Below, piece after piece: positions 25,380-34,288 of a stretch of DNA of 64,000 nt. The stretch comes from JBBRYB01 sp038238115 (GTDB lineage Bacteria > Actinomycetota > Actinomycetes > Propionibacteriales > Nocardioidaceae): NCBI GenBank assembly GCA_038238115.1, contig JBBRYB010000001.1, forward strand, positions 124,001 through 188,000. Reading direction: 5' to 3'. The position numbers were made by a program, and so were the translations under genes. The first letter of the stretch is position 1. Each line of letters begins with the position of its first letter. The notes beneath the pieces are model-generated. The model saw only the letters and a program-made list of their open reading frames with translations, did no database searches and was not told the origin of the DNA.

Positions 25380-26556
25380 TCACGGCGTTCGTAGCTCGGC
25401 ATAACCGCGTACCTTGCGCTGGCCGACGCCAGGGAACCCTCCCCCAATCCGGATGTAGTCGGTCGCGGCCTTGACCTCGAACACGCCGGGCTGCGTCGGT
25501 GGGTGAACCTGCGGTGCGTAGGAGCCGAGCTTGCCGGTGACTGCGCTCAGCGCCCGCGACTTGGCTGCGCTCGATTCCCTTGGCCCGGGAGAAGTGACCG
25601 CCGATGACAACAAGCTCCTCGTAGAGGTCCAGGGCCTGGACGTTCCCGTTTGTCTTTGCGCGCCACCGGCTGTTGTTCGAGCCGATGCTGTAGGCAAGAA
25701 CTCGACCACCGGGTCCTGCCATGGAGGCATACACGCGCCGACCGTCTGAGTCGAGGTCGAGGACCTGGCATGTCGGACACTCGGCCTTGGGTCGCCAGCC
25801 GGTCGTGGTCCCGTCACTGACGTGCACAGAACCCAAGAATGAACGAGGACGGCCAGACAGCGTCGAGAACGCGCCGCCGACGACCAGCGCATGCGTCTTG
25901 GGCGTCACTGCCAAGGCGAGTGCCCGGGCCTGACCGATCCGCCCCCTCCAGCCGGGGATCAGGCCGCCGCCGACACGACGTACTGCCGCCAGCCCGCGAT
26001 GCGGCTGTCCATTGAACCTGCGAAACACGCCGGCGACGTAGGCGCGGTCGCGCCTGACGAGGATGTCGCGCACCGTCCCGCTCGCTGCGCCGGTCCACGC
26101 AGTGGTATGCCCCGTCGCCAGGCTCACGACCCCAATGTGCGTACGGGAATGACCGTTGATCCGTTGGAAGGCGCCGCCGACGAACAGCTGGTCGTGAGAC
26201 GGGCTGGACGCCAGGGTTCGCACAGCGCCATCAGTCGTGGGGCGCCAGTCGCGAAGAATCCGCCCCGTGGAGCGATTGAAGGCCACCAGGTTGTGTCGAG
26301 TGAGCGTCTCCCTGGTGGCGACATTGGTGATCGAGGTGAAGTCCCCACCGAGATAGATGCGCGTCCTGGTCACGACCGACGTGTAGACGAGACCGCTCAC
26401 CTGCCACTCGGGACGTTGCGCCTTGGTCGGAGGCTCCGCCGATGGAGCGGTCGTGCGCGGGCTGGCAGGCGAAGCCGAACCCGGCTGCAGTTGGCCCGAG
26501 ACGACGAGAGCTCCTGCGATGAGACCGGCGAACAGAGGACGGGTCCAACGGGTCAT
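25380..26556 (-). pseudogene. Secreted beta-propeller (delta-60-like repeat) protein, one frameshift near its end
   Basis: A signal peptide (MTRWTRPLFAGLIAGALVVSG) is followed by repeated strands of the type IYLGGDFTSITNVATRE, LFVGGAFQRINGHSRTH, AYVAGVFRRFNGQPHR and LVVGGAFSTLSGRPRS, about one per 45-50 residues, which resembles the delta-60/propeller repeats of secreted actinobacterial proteins. Near 25553-25555 (CCC on the plus strand) one base appears inserted: the uncorrected frame ends in Arg-rich nonsense at 25375, while the next frame continues sensibly as ALSAVTGKLGSYAPQVHP to RKVRGYAELRTP and stops at 25380. With one base removed, the protein would be about 392 residues. Role unknown, probably extracellular. 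Confidence 0.7.
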
Positions 26557-26635
26557 GGCAATCTCCTCAGCACACGCCAGCCACGACGTTGCGGTGCTCG
26601 CTGAGAAGGACGTCTGAACGGCTTACAGCGTAAGC

Positions 26636-26658
26636 GCTGAGCCGCCGGGTGGCTCAGC
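26636..26658 (-). terminator. Hairpin at the end of hutU
   Basis: Stems GCTGAGCC and GGCTCAGC enclose a 7-base loop, overlapping the hutU stop (26654-26656) on the minus strand and lying upstream of the secreted propeller gene. It would separate the two transcripts. There is no T-tract. Confidence 0.5.
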
Positions 26659-28333
26659 ACCCCCGCATGGGAATTTGTACATTCCGCTCGGTGGCGACCT
26701 CGTCGGCGCGGTCGTACCCTGCGTCGACATGGCGGATGACGCCCATCCCCGGGTCGTTGGTGAGCACTCGCTCGGCCTTCTGAGCGGCGAGCTCCGTGCC
26801 GTCCACGACTACGACCTGGCCGGCGTGGATCGACCGTCCGATCCCGACTCCGCCGCCGTGGTGGATCGACACCCAGGTCGCCCCCGAGGCCACGTTGACC
26901 ATGGCGTTGAGGAGTGGCCAGTCGGCGATCGCGTCGGAGCCGTCGAGCATCGACTCGGTCTCGCGGTAGGGTGAGGCGACCGAGCCGCAGTCGAGGTGGT
27001 CACGCCCGATCGCCAACGGGGCCTGCAGATCTCCCGAGGCGACCATGTCGTTGAACCGCATCCCCGCCCGGTGCCGTTCGCCGTACCCGAGCCAGCAGAT
27101 CCGCGCCGGCAGGCCCTGGTAGGAGACCCGCTCACCTGCCTTCTTGATCCACCGCATCAGCCTCTCGTCGTCGGGGAAGAGGTCGAGGATGGCGCGGTCG
27201 GTCGCCGCGATGTCCTTCGGGTCGCCCGACAGCGCCGCCCAGCGAAACGGCCCCTTGCCCTCGCAGAAGAGCGGCCGGATGTAGGCGGGCACGAAACCGG
27301 GGTAGTCGAAGGCACGGTCGAAGCCGCCGAGCTTGGCCTCGGCCCGCAGCGAGTTGCCGTAGTCGAAGACCTCGGCACCGGCGTCCATGAAGCCGACCAT
27401 GGCCTCGCAGTGACGCGCCATCGCCTCACGCGCCGAGTCGGTGAAGGCTGCCGGGTCCTTGTCACGCGCGGTCACCCAGTCGTCGAAGTCGACCCCGACC
27501 GGCAGGTACATCAGCGGGTCGTGTGCTGACGTCTGGTCCGTCACGATGTCGATGGGCGCGCTGATGGCCAGGAGCTCCGGCACCAGCTCTGCGGCATTGC
27601 CCAGGACGGCGATGGACAGCGGCTTGTTGGCGTCGCGCGCCGCGACCGCCCGCTCCAAGGCCGCTGAGACAGACTCGGCCTGGACGTCGAGGTAGCCGTG
27701 CTCGATCCGACGGGTGATCCGGGTCTGGTCGCACTCGATGCAGATGCACACGCCGTCGTTCATCGTCACCGCCAGTGGTTGCGCGCCGCCCATCCCGCCG
27801 AGCCCAGCGGTCAAGGTGACGGTTCCCGCGAGGGTTCCGCCGCTGTGGTCATATCGCCCTGACTCCGCGAGCTTGCCCGCCACCGCGGCGAACGTCTCGT
27901 AGGTGCCTTGGAGGATGCCCTGGGTTCCGATGTAGATCCACGAGCCTGCCGTCATCTGCCCGTACATGGTGAGCCCGAGGGCTTCGAGCCTGCGGAACTC
28001 CTCCCAGTTCGCCCAGTCACCGACCAGGTTGGAGTTGGCGATGAGCACGCGGGGCGCCCACTCGTGCGTACGCAAGATGCCGACCGGTCGGCCGCTCTGC
28101 ACGAGCAGGGTCTCGTCCAGACCGAGGTCGGTGAGCGACCGGACAATGGCGTCGTACGACGGCCAGTCCCGCGCCGCCTTGCCCGTACCGCCGTAGACGA
28201 CCAGCTCCTCGGGATGCTCGGCGACTTCGGGGTCGAGGTTGTTCATCAGCATCCGCATCGGGGCCTCGGTCTGCCAGGAGCGGGCGGTCAGCTCAGTGCC
28301 TCGGGCGGCACGGACGTTGCGGGGCGAACTCAT
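26654..28333 (-). CDS. hutU: Urocanate hydratase (urocanase)
   Basis: The 559-residue cytosolic enzyme hydrates urocanate to imidazolonepropionate with tightly bound NAD+ as electrophile. Visible: MRMLMNNLDPEVAEHPEELVVYGGTGKAAR (the family's amino-terminal signature, seen in parts), LIANSNLVGDWANWEEF, AGLGGMGGAQPLAV (dinucleotide-binding Gly-rich loop), SAHDPLMYLPVG, DYPGFVPAYIRPLFCEGKGPFRW and YQGLPARICWLGYGERHRAG, the last carrying the conserved catalytic Cys. Length matches bacterial HutU. It is 82 bp downstream of hutH in the same direction and probably in the same transcript. Confidence 0.97.
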   Translation of the reverse strand: MSSPRNVRAARGTELTARSWQTEAPMRMLMNNLDPEVAEHPEELVVYGGTGKAARDWPSYDAIVRSLTDLGLDETLLVQSGRPVGILRTHEWAPRVLIANSNLVGDWANWEEFRRLEALGLTMYGQMTAGSWIYIGTQGILQGTYETFAAVAGKLAESGRYDHSGGTLAGTVTLTAGLGGMGGAQPLAVTMNDGVCICIECDQTRITRRIEHGYLDVQAESVSAALERAVAARDANKPLSIAVLGNAAELVPELLAISAPIDIVTDQTSAHDPLMYLPVGVDFDDWVTARDKDPAAFTDSAREAMARHCEAMVGFMDAGAEVFDYGNSLRAEAKLGGFDRAFDYPGFVPAYIRPLFCEGKGPFRWAALSGDPKDIAATDRAILDLFPDDERLMRWIKKAGERVSYQGLPARICWLGYGERHRAGMRFNDMVASGDLQAPLAIGRDHLDCGSVASPYRETESMLDGSDAIADWPLLNAMVNVASGATWVSIHHGGGVGIGRSIHAGQVVVVDGTELAAQKAERVLTNDPGMGVIRHVDAGYDRADEVATERNVQIPMRGC

Positions 28334-28415
28334 CAGGGTGGTGTCCTTTCGAGGTTGAGACGGTTTGTCGGGCCGACACGCCGTACAACCCGGGCCTTTG
28401 CTGGCGTCTCGGCGG

Positions 28416-29969
28416 TCAGGAGAGGGGGGTCGGGAGGGCGGAGTCGGCGGCGGCGAGGATGGCTCCCGACCTGACGAGCTCGACAGCCGCCTCTATCTCG
28501 GGCGAGAGGTGCCGGTCCGGTCCCGGGCCACGGACCCGCTCGCGAAGCGCAGCGACGACCGAGGCGGTGCCAGGTGCGGGGACGAGCGGCGCCCGCAGAT
28601 CGATTCCGCGTGCCGCTGTCAGGATCTCGATGGCGAGCACGCGGGTCAGGCCGTCGACGCTGCGGCGCAGTTTGCGGGCCGACGACCAGCCCATCGAGAC
28701 GTGGTCCTCCTGCATCGCACTCGACGGGATCGAGTCGACGCTTGCGGGCGAGGCCAGCCGCTTGAGCTCGGAGACGATGGCGGCCTGCGTGTACTGCGCG
28801 ATCATGTGGCCGCTGTCGACGCCCGGGTCGTCGGCGAGGAAGGGTGGCAGGCCGGCGTTCCTCGCCTTGTCGAGGAAGCGGTCGGTACGCCGTTCGGACA
28901 TGCTGGCCACGTCCGCGACGCAGATGGCGACGAAGTCGAGCACGTAGGCGACGGGCGCACCGTGGAAGTTCCCGTTGCTCTCGACGCGCCCGTCCGGCAG
29001 CACGACTGGGTTGTCGATGGCGGCCGACAGCTCACGGGAGGCGACCGTTGCGGCGTACTCCACCGTGTCACGCGCTGCGCCCTGCACCTGCGGCGCACAG
29101 CGCAGCGAATAGGCATCCTGCACCCGGTTGCAGTCCGGGCCACGGTGGCTCTCCACGATGCCGGACCCGGCGAGCAGCGCGACCAGGTTGGCCGCGGAGA
29201 CGGCCTGGCCGGGATGCGGACGCAGCTGCTGCAGGTCGGCGGCGAAGACCCGGTCGGTGGCGAGCAGCCCCTCGACCGACATGGCCGCCGCGACGTCGGC
29301 GACCCGCAGCAGCATCCGGAGATCGTGGATGGCGAGCACCAGCATGCCGAGCATGCCGTCGGTGCCGTTGATCAGGGCCAGCCCCTCCTTGGCCTCGAGC
29401 TCGACGGGGCTGATCGCGTGCTCGGAGAGGACGTCGGCGGCGAGGCGGCGTACCCCGTCGGCATCGCGTACCTCCCCCTCCCCCATCAGCGTCAGCGCGC
29501 AGTGCGCGAGCGGTGCCAGGTCACCGGAGCAGCCGAGGCTGCCGAACTCGTACACGATCGGAGTGATGCCGGTCGACAACAGCGCGGCCAGAGTCTGGGC
29601 AGTCTGCAGCCGCACACCGGTCCGTCCGGTGGCGAGCGTCGACAGGCGCAGCAGCATCAGCGCGCGGACGACCTCGCGCTCGACCTCCGGGCCGGAGCCT
29701 GCGGCATGGGAACGGATCAGCGACTTCTGCAGCTGCCCGCGCATCGGGGTCGGGATGTGCCGGGTGGCGAGCGCGCCGAAGCCGGTCGAGATGCCGTAGG
29801 CCGGTGTCGGCGCGGCGGCCAGCTCCTCGACCGCCGCCCTCGATCGGACGATGGCGTCTTCGGCGTCGGCCGTGAGCTCCACCGAGGCATCGTGCCGGGC
29901 CACCTCCACGACATCGACGGGGGACATCGGCTCCACGCCAACCGCGATCTTGTGAGTCATGGTCACCAT
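28416..29969 (-). CDS. hutH: Histidine ammonia-lyase
   Basis: The 517-residue enzyme eliminates ammonia from L-histidine to make urocanate, the first step of the pathway. The catalytic Tyr lies in YGISTGFGALAT (about residue 58). The electrophilic MIO prosthetic group forms from three residues in FGSLGCSGDLAPLAH; here they are Cys-Ser-Gly (147-149), not the usual Ala-Ser-Gly. DGTDGMLGML-like and SMQEDHVSMGW segments, the latter with active-site Glu and His, follow. Start: two ATG codons (29969 and 29960) compete. It is divergent from the IclR regulator, with an inverted repeat between them, and precedes hutU. Confidence 0.96.
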   Translation of the reverse strand: MVTMTHKIAVGVEPMSPVDVVEVARHDASVELTADAEDAIVRSRAAVEELAAAPTPAYGISTGFGALATRHIPTPMRGQLQKSLIRSHAAGSGPEVEREVVRALMLLRLSTLATGRTGVRLQTAQTLAALLSTGITPIVYEFGSLGCSGDLAPLAHCALTLMGEGEVRDADGVRRLAADVLSEHAISPVELEAKEGLALINGTDGMLGMLVLAIHDLRMLLRVADVAAAMSVEGLLATDRVFAADLQQLRPHPGQAVSAANLVALLAGSGIVESHRGPDCNRVQDAYSLRCAPQVQGAARDTVEYAATVASRELSAAIDNPVVLPDGRVESNGNFHGAPVAYVLDFVAICVADVASMSERRTDRFLDKARNAGLPPFLADDPGVDSGHMIAQYTQAAIVSELKRLASPASVDSIPSSAMQEDHVSMGWSSARKLRRSVDGLTRVLAIEILTAARGIDLRAPLVPAPGTASVVAALRERVRGPGPDRHLSPEIEAAVELVRSGAILAAADSALPTPLS

Positions 29970-30015
29970 TCGACTCCAAGACTCGCGTCAATACCATCCG
30001 GCCGGTAGGCGTACA

Positions 30016-30040
30016 GTCTCAGATCCGAGACATCCGGATC
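30016..30040. promoter_or_regulatory. Overlapping inverted repeats, candidate operator of the hut regulator
   Basis: GTCTC-AGATCC-GAGAC (30016-30031) overlaps GATCC-N9-GGATC (30022-30040). They lie in the roughly 90-bp region between hutH and the IclR-type gene, 22-46 bases before the regulator's start. IclR proteins usually bind inverted repeats in divergent promoters; the assignment is an inference. Confidence 0.45.
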
Positions 30041-30061
30041 ATGCTGGGTCACACTGGGTCC

Positions 30062-30835
30062 ATGCCGACCTCACAGGTGCCGGCCGCCACCCGGGCGCTG
30101 CGCGTGCTTCGCTTCCTGGCGAGCCAGCCGCAGCCGGTGAGCCTCGACCACATCGCGCGCGGCCTCGCGCTGCCGCGCAGCTCGGCCTACCACCTGCTCA
30201 ACGCGATGGTCGCCGAGGGCTTCGTCGTGCACGTCGAGGACGAGCACCGCTACGGCCTGGGTTTGTCCGCGTTCGAGGTAGGCAGCGGATATGCCCGGCA
30301 GGCGCCGCTGCAACGCCTCGCCAGGCGGCCGCTGGCCGAGCTCGTCGACGCGGTCGGGGAGTCCGCGCACCTCGTCGTGCTGCACGGCCGCGACGTCTTC
30401 TACGTCCTGGAAGAGCGAGCCCCTCGCCGCCCGGCCCTGGTCAGCGACGTCGGTGTGCGGCTGCCGGCGCAGATCACGGCGAGCGGGCGGGCGATCCTGG
30501 CCCGGCTGCCTGCCGCGCAGGTGCGTGCCCTGTTTCCCGACCGAGCCGCGTTCGTGGCCAGGCAGCGGGCCGGCCCGGCCAGCCTCACGGCACTCACCTC
30601 GCTTCTCGCCGAGACTCGGCAGCGCGGCTACGCCACCGAGGACGGCGACGTGACGCCAGGCCTCTCGTCGGTCGCCGCGGCTGTTCTCGACCCGGTGAGC
30701 CATCCGGTCGCGGCGGTCGCGGTGACGTTCGCAACCGACGACCCCCCGGACCTCGCCGACGCGGTACGCCGCATCACCACCACCGCAAGGGCACTGTCGC
30801 GCCGCATCGGCGGCGGCCGGCCGACGACGCCGTGA
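30062..30835 (+). CDS. IclR-family regulator, probable hut repressor
   Basis: The 257-residue protein has an N-terminal winged helix (ATRALRVLRFLASQPQPVSLD, then ARGLALPRSSAYHLLNAMVAEG as recognition helix region, residues about 8-60) and a C-terminal GAF-like effector domain (about 80-250) with VGVRLPAQITASGRAILARL and a GYATEDGDVTPGLSSVAAAV segment, typical of IclR. It is divergent from hutH. In Streptomyces an IclR-type HutR controls the hut genes, so this is its likely counterpart, with urocanate or histidine as probable effector. The ATG at 30062 is preferred over 30041, because the open frame upstream reads through the promoter region. Confidence 0.9.
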   Translation: MPTSQVPAATRALRVLRFLASQPQPVSLDHIARGLALPRSSAYHLLNAMVAEGFVVHVEDEHRYGLGLSAFEVGSGYARQAPLQRLARRPLAELVDAVGESAHLVVLHGRDVFYVLEERAPRRPALVSDVGVRLPAQITASGRAILARLPAAQVRALFPDRAAFVARQRAGPASLTALTSLLAETRQRGYATEDGDVTPGLSSVAAAVLDPVSHPVAAVAVTFATDDPPDLADAVRRITTTARALSRRIGGGRPTTP

Positions 30836-30978
30836 AATCCCCCTCCCGGCACGGGTGGCGCTGGGGCGCGTTGTGTGACAGATTTCGACCCTAAGGGGTG
30901 ACGGCGGTCACAAAACACCGTACCGTGCCCCAGTGCGGAGATTCTTCCGCTTCCGTCCCGTTACCTGGAGGATGCTTC

Positions 30979-33954
30979 GTGTCAGTCCCCATCAGTCGCG
31001 CGCGGCGAGGCGCGATCTCGGTATTAGCGGCAGCCGCCGTCGCCGGTCTTACGCTCAGCGCCGTACCCCAAAGCCACGCCGCGAGCCCCGCGACGTCCAC
31101 CCGTGATCGTGCCAAGACGGCATCGCCCGTGATGCAGGATCTCGGCAGCCGAGAGACCAAGGGCTTCTATGACGCCCGAGGCCTCGCGCCGGCCGGTGCG
31201 ATCACCTCCCGCGAGAAGGCCCTCAAGGGCTCGGCCCCGGCCCAGATCGCCAAGCTGCGGGCCTTGCTCGGCCCGTCCGCGGTGATTGACATCGACCCCC
31301 TCACCGGCACACCCGCCAACCTGACCGCCCTCGACCGGTTCCTCACCGGGCCGAGCAGCCGGCCTGCGCGAAGCACCGCGCTGTCGTACGTCCGAGGCCA
31401 CTTGGCAGAACTGGGACTGCGCCGCTCCGACCTCTCGACGTTGCAACTGCGGCGCGACTACGTCGACCCGGTCGGGACGCACCACCTCTCGTGGACCCAA
31501 TCGCTCAACGGCGTACCGGTCTTCGGCAACGGGCTCGAAGCACACGTGACGAAGGACGGCCGGCTTATCGCCATCCAGGGATCGCCGGTCTCCGGCCTCG
31601 GTGCCTTGGCCGCCGGACGCTCGACCACGCCCGCGCTGTCGGCGACGATGGCCCGCAACACGGCCGTGGGCGATGTCGGTAGTACGGCGATGCCCGCCAC
31701 CCAGCGCGCGAGTATCAGCCGCTCCGCGACCACGTCCGCGTGGTCGAACGGCGACACCGCCGGCCGCGTCTGGTTCGTCACTACCTCAGGCCTCCACCTG
31801 GCGTGGGACACGTTCACCAAGTCCGTCGACGGCCAGGCGTATACCCACGTCGTCGACGCGCACTCGGGGGCGGTCCTGTACCGGCGCAACCTGATCGACA
31901 ACGACCGCGGCGATGCCAAGGTCTACGACTACTACCCGGGCGCCGCCCACGGCGGCAAGGCGAAGGTCGTCAACTTCTTTCAGAAGAACTGGCTGACGCA
32001 TAAGGCCACCTGGCTGCAAGGCCCCAACGTGAGCGCCTGGGCAGACGTGAACGACGACAACCTCGTCAATCCCCGCGAGAAGACGCGGATTCCCGGAAAG
32101 CCCGGCGGCGGAGCCCAGTTCACCCTCCGCAAGTTCCACCGCAACACGCTGTGCAGCAAGTCCTTCGTCTGCACCTGGAACCCGAACAAGGCCAACTCCT
32201 GGCAGGTGAACAGGAAGGCCGACGTGACGAACGCCTTCTACCTCGCCAACAACTTCCACGACTACCTGGCCCGCAAGCCGATCGGCTTCACGGCGCGCGC
32301 CGGGAACTTCGAGCGGGCAGACGGTGACTCCCTGAATCTGAACGCGCTTGACGGTGCCGACACGAACAATGGCTTGCCGGACGGCAACCACATCGACAAC
32401 GCCAACATGTTGACGCCACCGGACGGCACTCCGCCCACCATGCAGATGTACCTGTGGCATTTCCCGCACACGGCGAACTCCGTCGATCCATTCGTGCCGA
32501 TGAGCGGCGCGTTCGACGCGAGCATCCTGTACCACGAGTACACCCACGGCCTGTCGAACCGCCTGGTGGTCGACGCACAGGGCAACTCCACCCTCAACGC
32601 CATTCAGTCGCGTGCGATGGGTGAGGCCTGGAGCGACTACTACGCCATGGACTACCTCGTCACCAAGGGCTTTTCTCCTGACAGTCCGAACAAGGATGGC
32701 CAGGTCCTCGAGGGCAAGTACACGCTCGCCAACAAGTTCCCGTTCCGCACCATGGCGATGGACTGCAAGCTCGGTTCGAAGGCCAGGAACTGCACGGACC
32801 CGATTACCGGCAAGCGCGGAGGTTACACCTACGGCGACTTCCCGCTGATCGGTGGCGCGCCTGAGGTGCACTCCAGCGGCGAGGTCTGGTCGCAGACGAT
32901 GTGGGACATCCGGGAGGCCCTGGGCCACCGGGTTGCCGACTCAGTCATCACCCGCGGGATGGAACTGTCGGCCAACGACCCGACCATGCTCGACATGCGC
33001 AACGCCATCATCCAGGCCGACAAGGTTGCGTACGCGAGCGCACACACCAACAAGCTCTGGTCGCTCTTCGCAAACCGGGGCATGGGTTGGTACGCCGGCA
33101 CGACCGATGCCGGTGACACGCAGCCTTCGGAGGACTTCCACACGCCGCCGGACCCGGCGCGCGGCTACGGCACGCTGGCCGGCTTCGTGGTCGACCGCCG
33201 TACCGGGAACCCGCTCTCCGGCGCTCGGGTCACCATCACCGGACACCCCGGCTACACCTCGACGACAGGTGCTGACGGCATCTACCAGATCGACTTCGTC
33301 AAGCCTGGTCGCTACCAGCGCGTCGTCGCGACGGCGCCCGGCTACGAGCTCATCGCCAGAAAGGTCAAGGTGTCGACGAGCTTCACGCAGAAGAACTTCG
33401 AAACTCGGCGTGACTGGGCCGCGGCGTCCGGAGGCGGTCAGATCGTCGACTTCACCGGCCCCGACTACTCGCCCGACTGTGGTCCGACCGGGGCCATCGA
33501 TCTGAGCCAGGGCATCCCCTGGGGCAGCACGACCGGCGACGACGCCGGCACGGTGACCGGCACGATCATCCCCAAGTTCGTGGTCGTGAGGCTGCCCCAG
33601 CCGATCAACATCGGCACCGGCAGCCGTGCGAGGTCCGCCTTCAAGGTTGACCCGACAGCGGGCTGCGGTGATCCCGGGAGCTCATCGACCGGCAACTTCA
33701 CCATCGAGGTCTCCCCGACGGGCGCGAACGGCTCCTGGGTCACCGTGGTCAACGTGCGCGGCGCGGCCAACTGGCTGCCGCGGTTCCAGTTCACTCAGCT
33801 GACCGCCAGCCAGGCGGTCGCCGGGGTGCGCTACGTCCGACTCACCCTGCGAAGCCCCCAGGTGCCGGACTTCGCCACGAACTGCCCCAATGGGCCGTAC
33901 GGTGGCTGCCAGTTCACGGACTTCACCGAGCTGGAGGTGTACGGCACGCCATGA
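30979..33954 (+). CDS. Secreted M36 (fungalysin) metallopeptidase with C-terminal accessory domains
   Basis: The 991-residue zinc protease is exported: the start has SRARRG, then a hydrophobic segment (ISVLAAAAVAGLTLS) and an AQ/AxA-type site near QSHAAS. A propeptide of FTP/PepSY type (residues about 100-290, with HHLSWTQSLNGVPVFGNGLEA) precedes the catalytic domain, whose zinc site is HEYTH (about 519-523) with the third ligand in MGEAWSDYYAMD. After residue 730 comes a carboxypeptidase-regulatory-like beta domain (GTLAGFVVDRRTGNPLSGAR) and then a discoidin-like domain (SGGGQIVDFTGPDY to EVYGTP). GTG 30979 has GGAGG seven bases upstream. It is single, divergent in function from its neighbours, and likely degrades proteins outside the cell. 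Confidence 0.92.
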   Translation: MSVPISRARRGAISVLAAAAVAGLTLSAVPQSHAASPATSTRDRAKTASPVMQDLGSRETKGFYDARGLAPAGAITSREKALKGSAPAQIAKLRALLGPSAVIDIDPLTGTPANLTALDRFLTGPSSRPARSTALSYVRGHLAELGLRRSDLSTLQLRRDYVDPVGTHHLSWTQSLNGVPVFGNGLEAHVTKDGRLIAIQGSPVSGLGALAAGRSTTPALSATMARNTAVGDVGSTAMPATQRASISRSATTSAWSNGDTAGRVWFVTTSGLHLAWDTFTKSVDGQAYTHVVDAHSGAVLYRRNLIDNDRGDAKVYDYYPGAAHGGKAKVVNFFQKNWLTHKATWLQGPNVSAWADVNDDNLVNPREKTRIPGKPGGGAQFTLRKFHRNTLCSKSFVCTWNPNKANSWQVNRKADVTNAFYLANNFHDYLARKPIGFTARAGNFERADGDSLNLNALDGADTNNGLPDGNHIDNANMLTPPDGTPPTMQMYLWHFPHTANSVDPFVPMSGAFDASILYHEYTHGLSNRLVVDAQGNSTLNAIQSRAMGEAWSDYYAMDYLVTKGFSPDSPNKDGQVLEGKYTLANKFPFRTMAMDCKLGSKARNCTDPITGKRGGYTYGDFPLIGGAPEVHSSGEVWSQTMWDIREALGHRVADSVITRGMELSANDPTMLDMRNAIIQADKVAYASAHTNKLWSLFANRGMGWYAGTTDAGDTQPSEDFHTPPDPARGYGTLAGFVVDRRTGNPLSGARVTITGHPGYTSTTGADGIYQIDFVKPGRYQRVVATAPGYELIARKVKVSTSFTQKNFETRRDWAAASGGGQIVDFTGPDYSPDCGPTGAIDLSQGIPWGSTTGDDAGTVTGTIIPKFVVVRLPQPINIGTGSRARSAFKVDPTAGCGDPGSSSTGNFTIEVSPTGANGSWVTVVNVRGAANWLPRFQFTQLTASQAVAGVRYVRLTLRSPQVPDFATNCPNGPYGGCQFTDFTELEVYGTP

Positions 33955-33967
33955 CATGAGCGTGACC

Positions 33968-34177
33968 TGTTCGGGCCGACGCGCCAGTCGTTCCGGCCGA
34001 GACGCCAGTCGTTCCGGCCGAGACGCCAGTCGTTCGGGCCGACGCGCCAGTCGTTCCGGCCGACGCGCCAGTCGTTCCGGCCGAGACGCCACTCGTTCCG
34101 GCCGAGACGCCAGTCGTTCCGGCCGAGACGCCAGTCGTTCCGGCCGACGCGCCAGTTGTTCGGGCCGACGCGCCAGT
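33968..34177 (+). repeat. 21-bp tandem repeat array, ten copies (family A)
   Basis: Ten near-identical 21-bp units follow the M36 gene stop by 13 bp. The core is GCCAGTCGTTCCGGCCGAGA, with small variations (CGG/GGG, GAGA/GACG). An array of the same unit in inverse orientation lies at 56183-56371. The unit is a multiple of three, so long open frames pass through it without meaning. It ends about 110 bp before the EtfD-like gene. Confidence 0.9.
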
Positions 34178-34288
34178 CGTTCGCTGGGTAGGCGCGTCGC
34201 GGGGCATGGAGCCGACCTGGTTGGCCCGGCGCCGGACAGCGGGCACTAGGGTCGCGCAGAGGTGAATCGCGTCGACTGGGAGGCCAGC

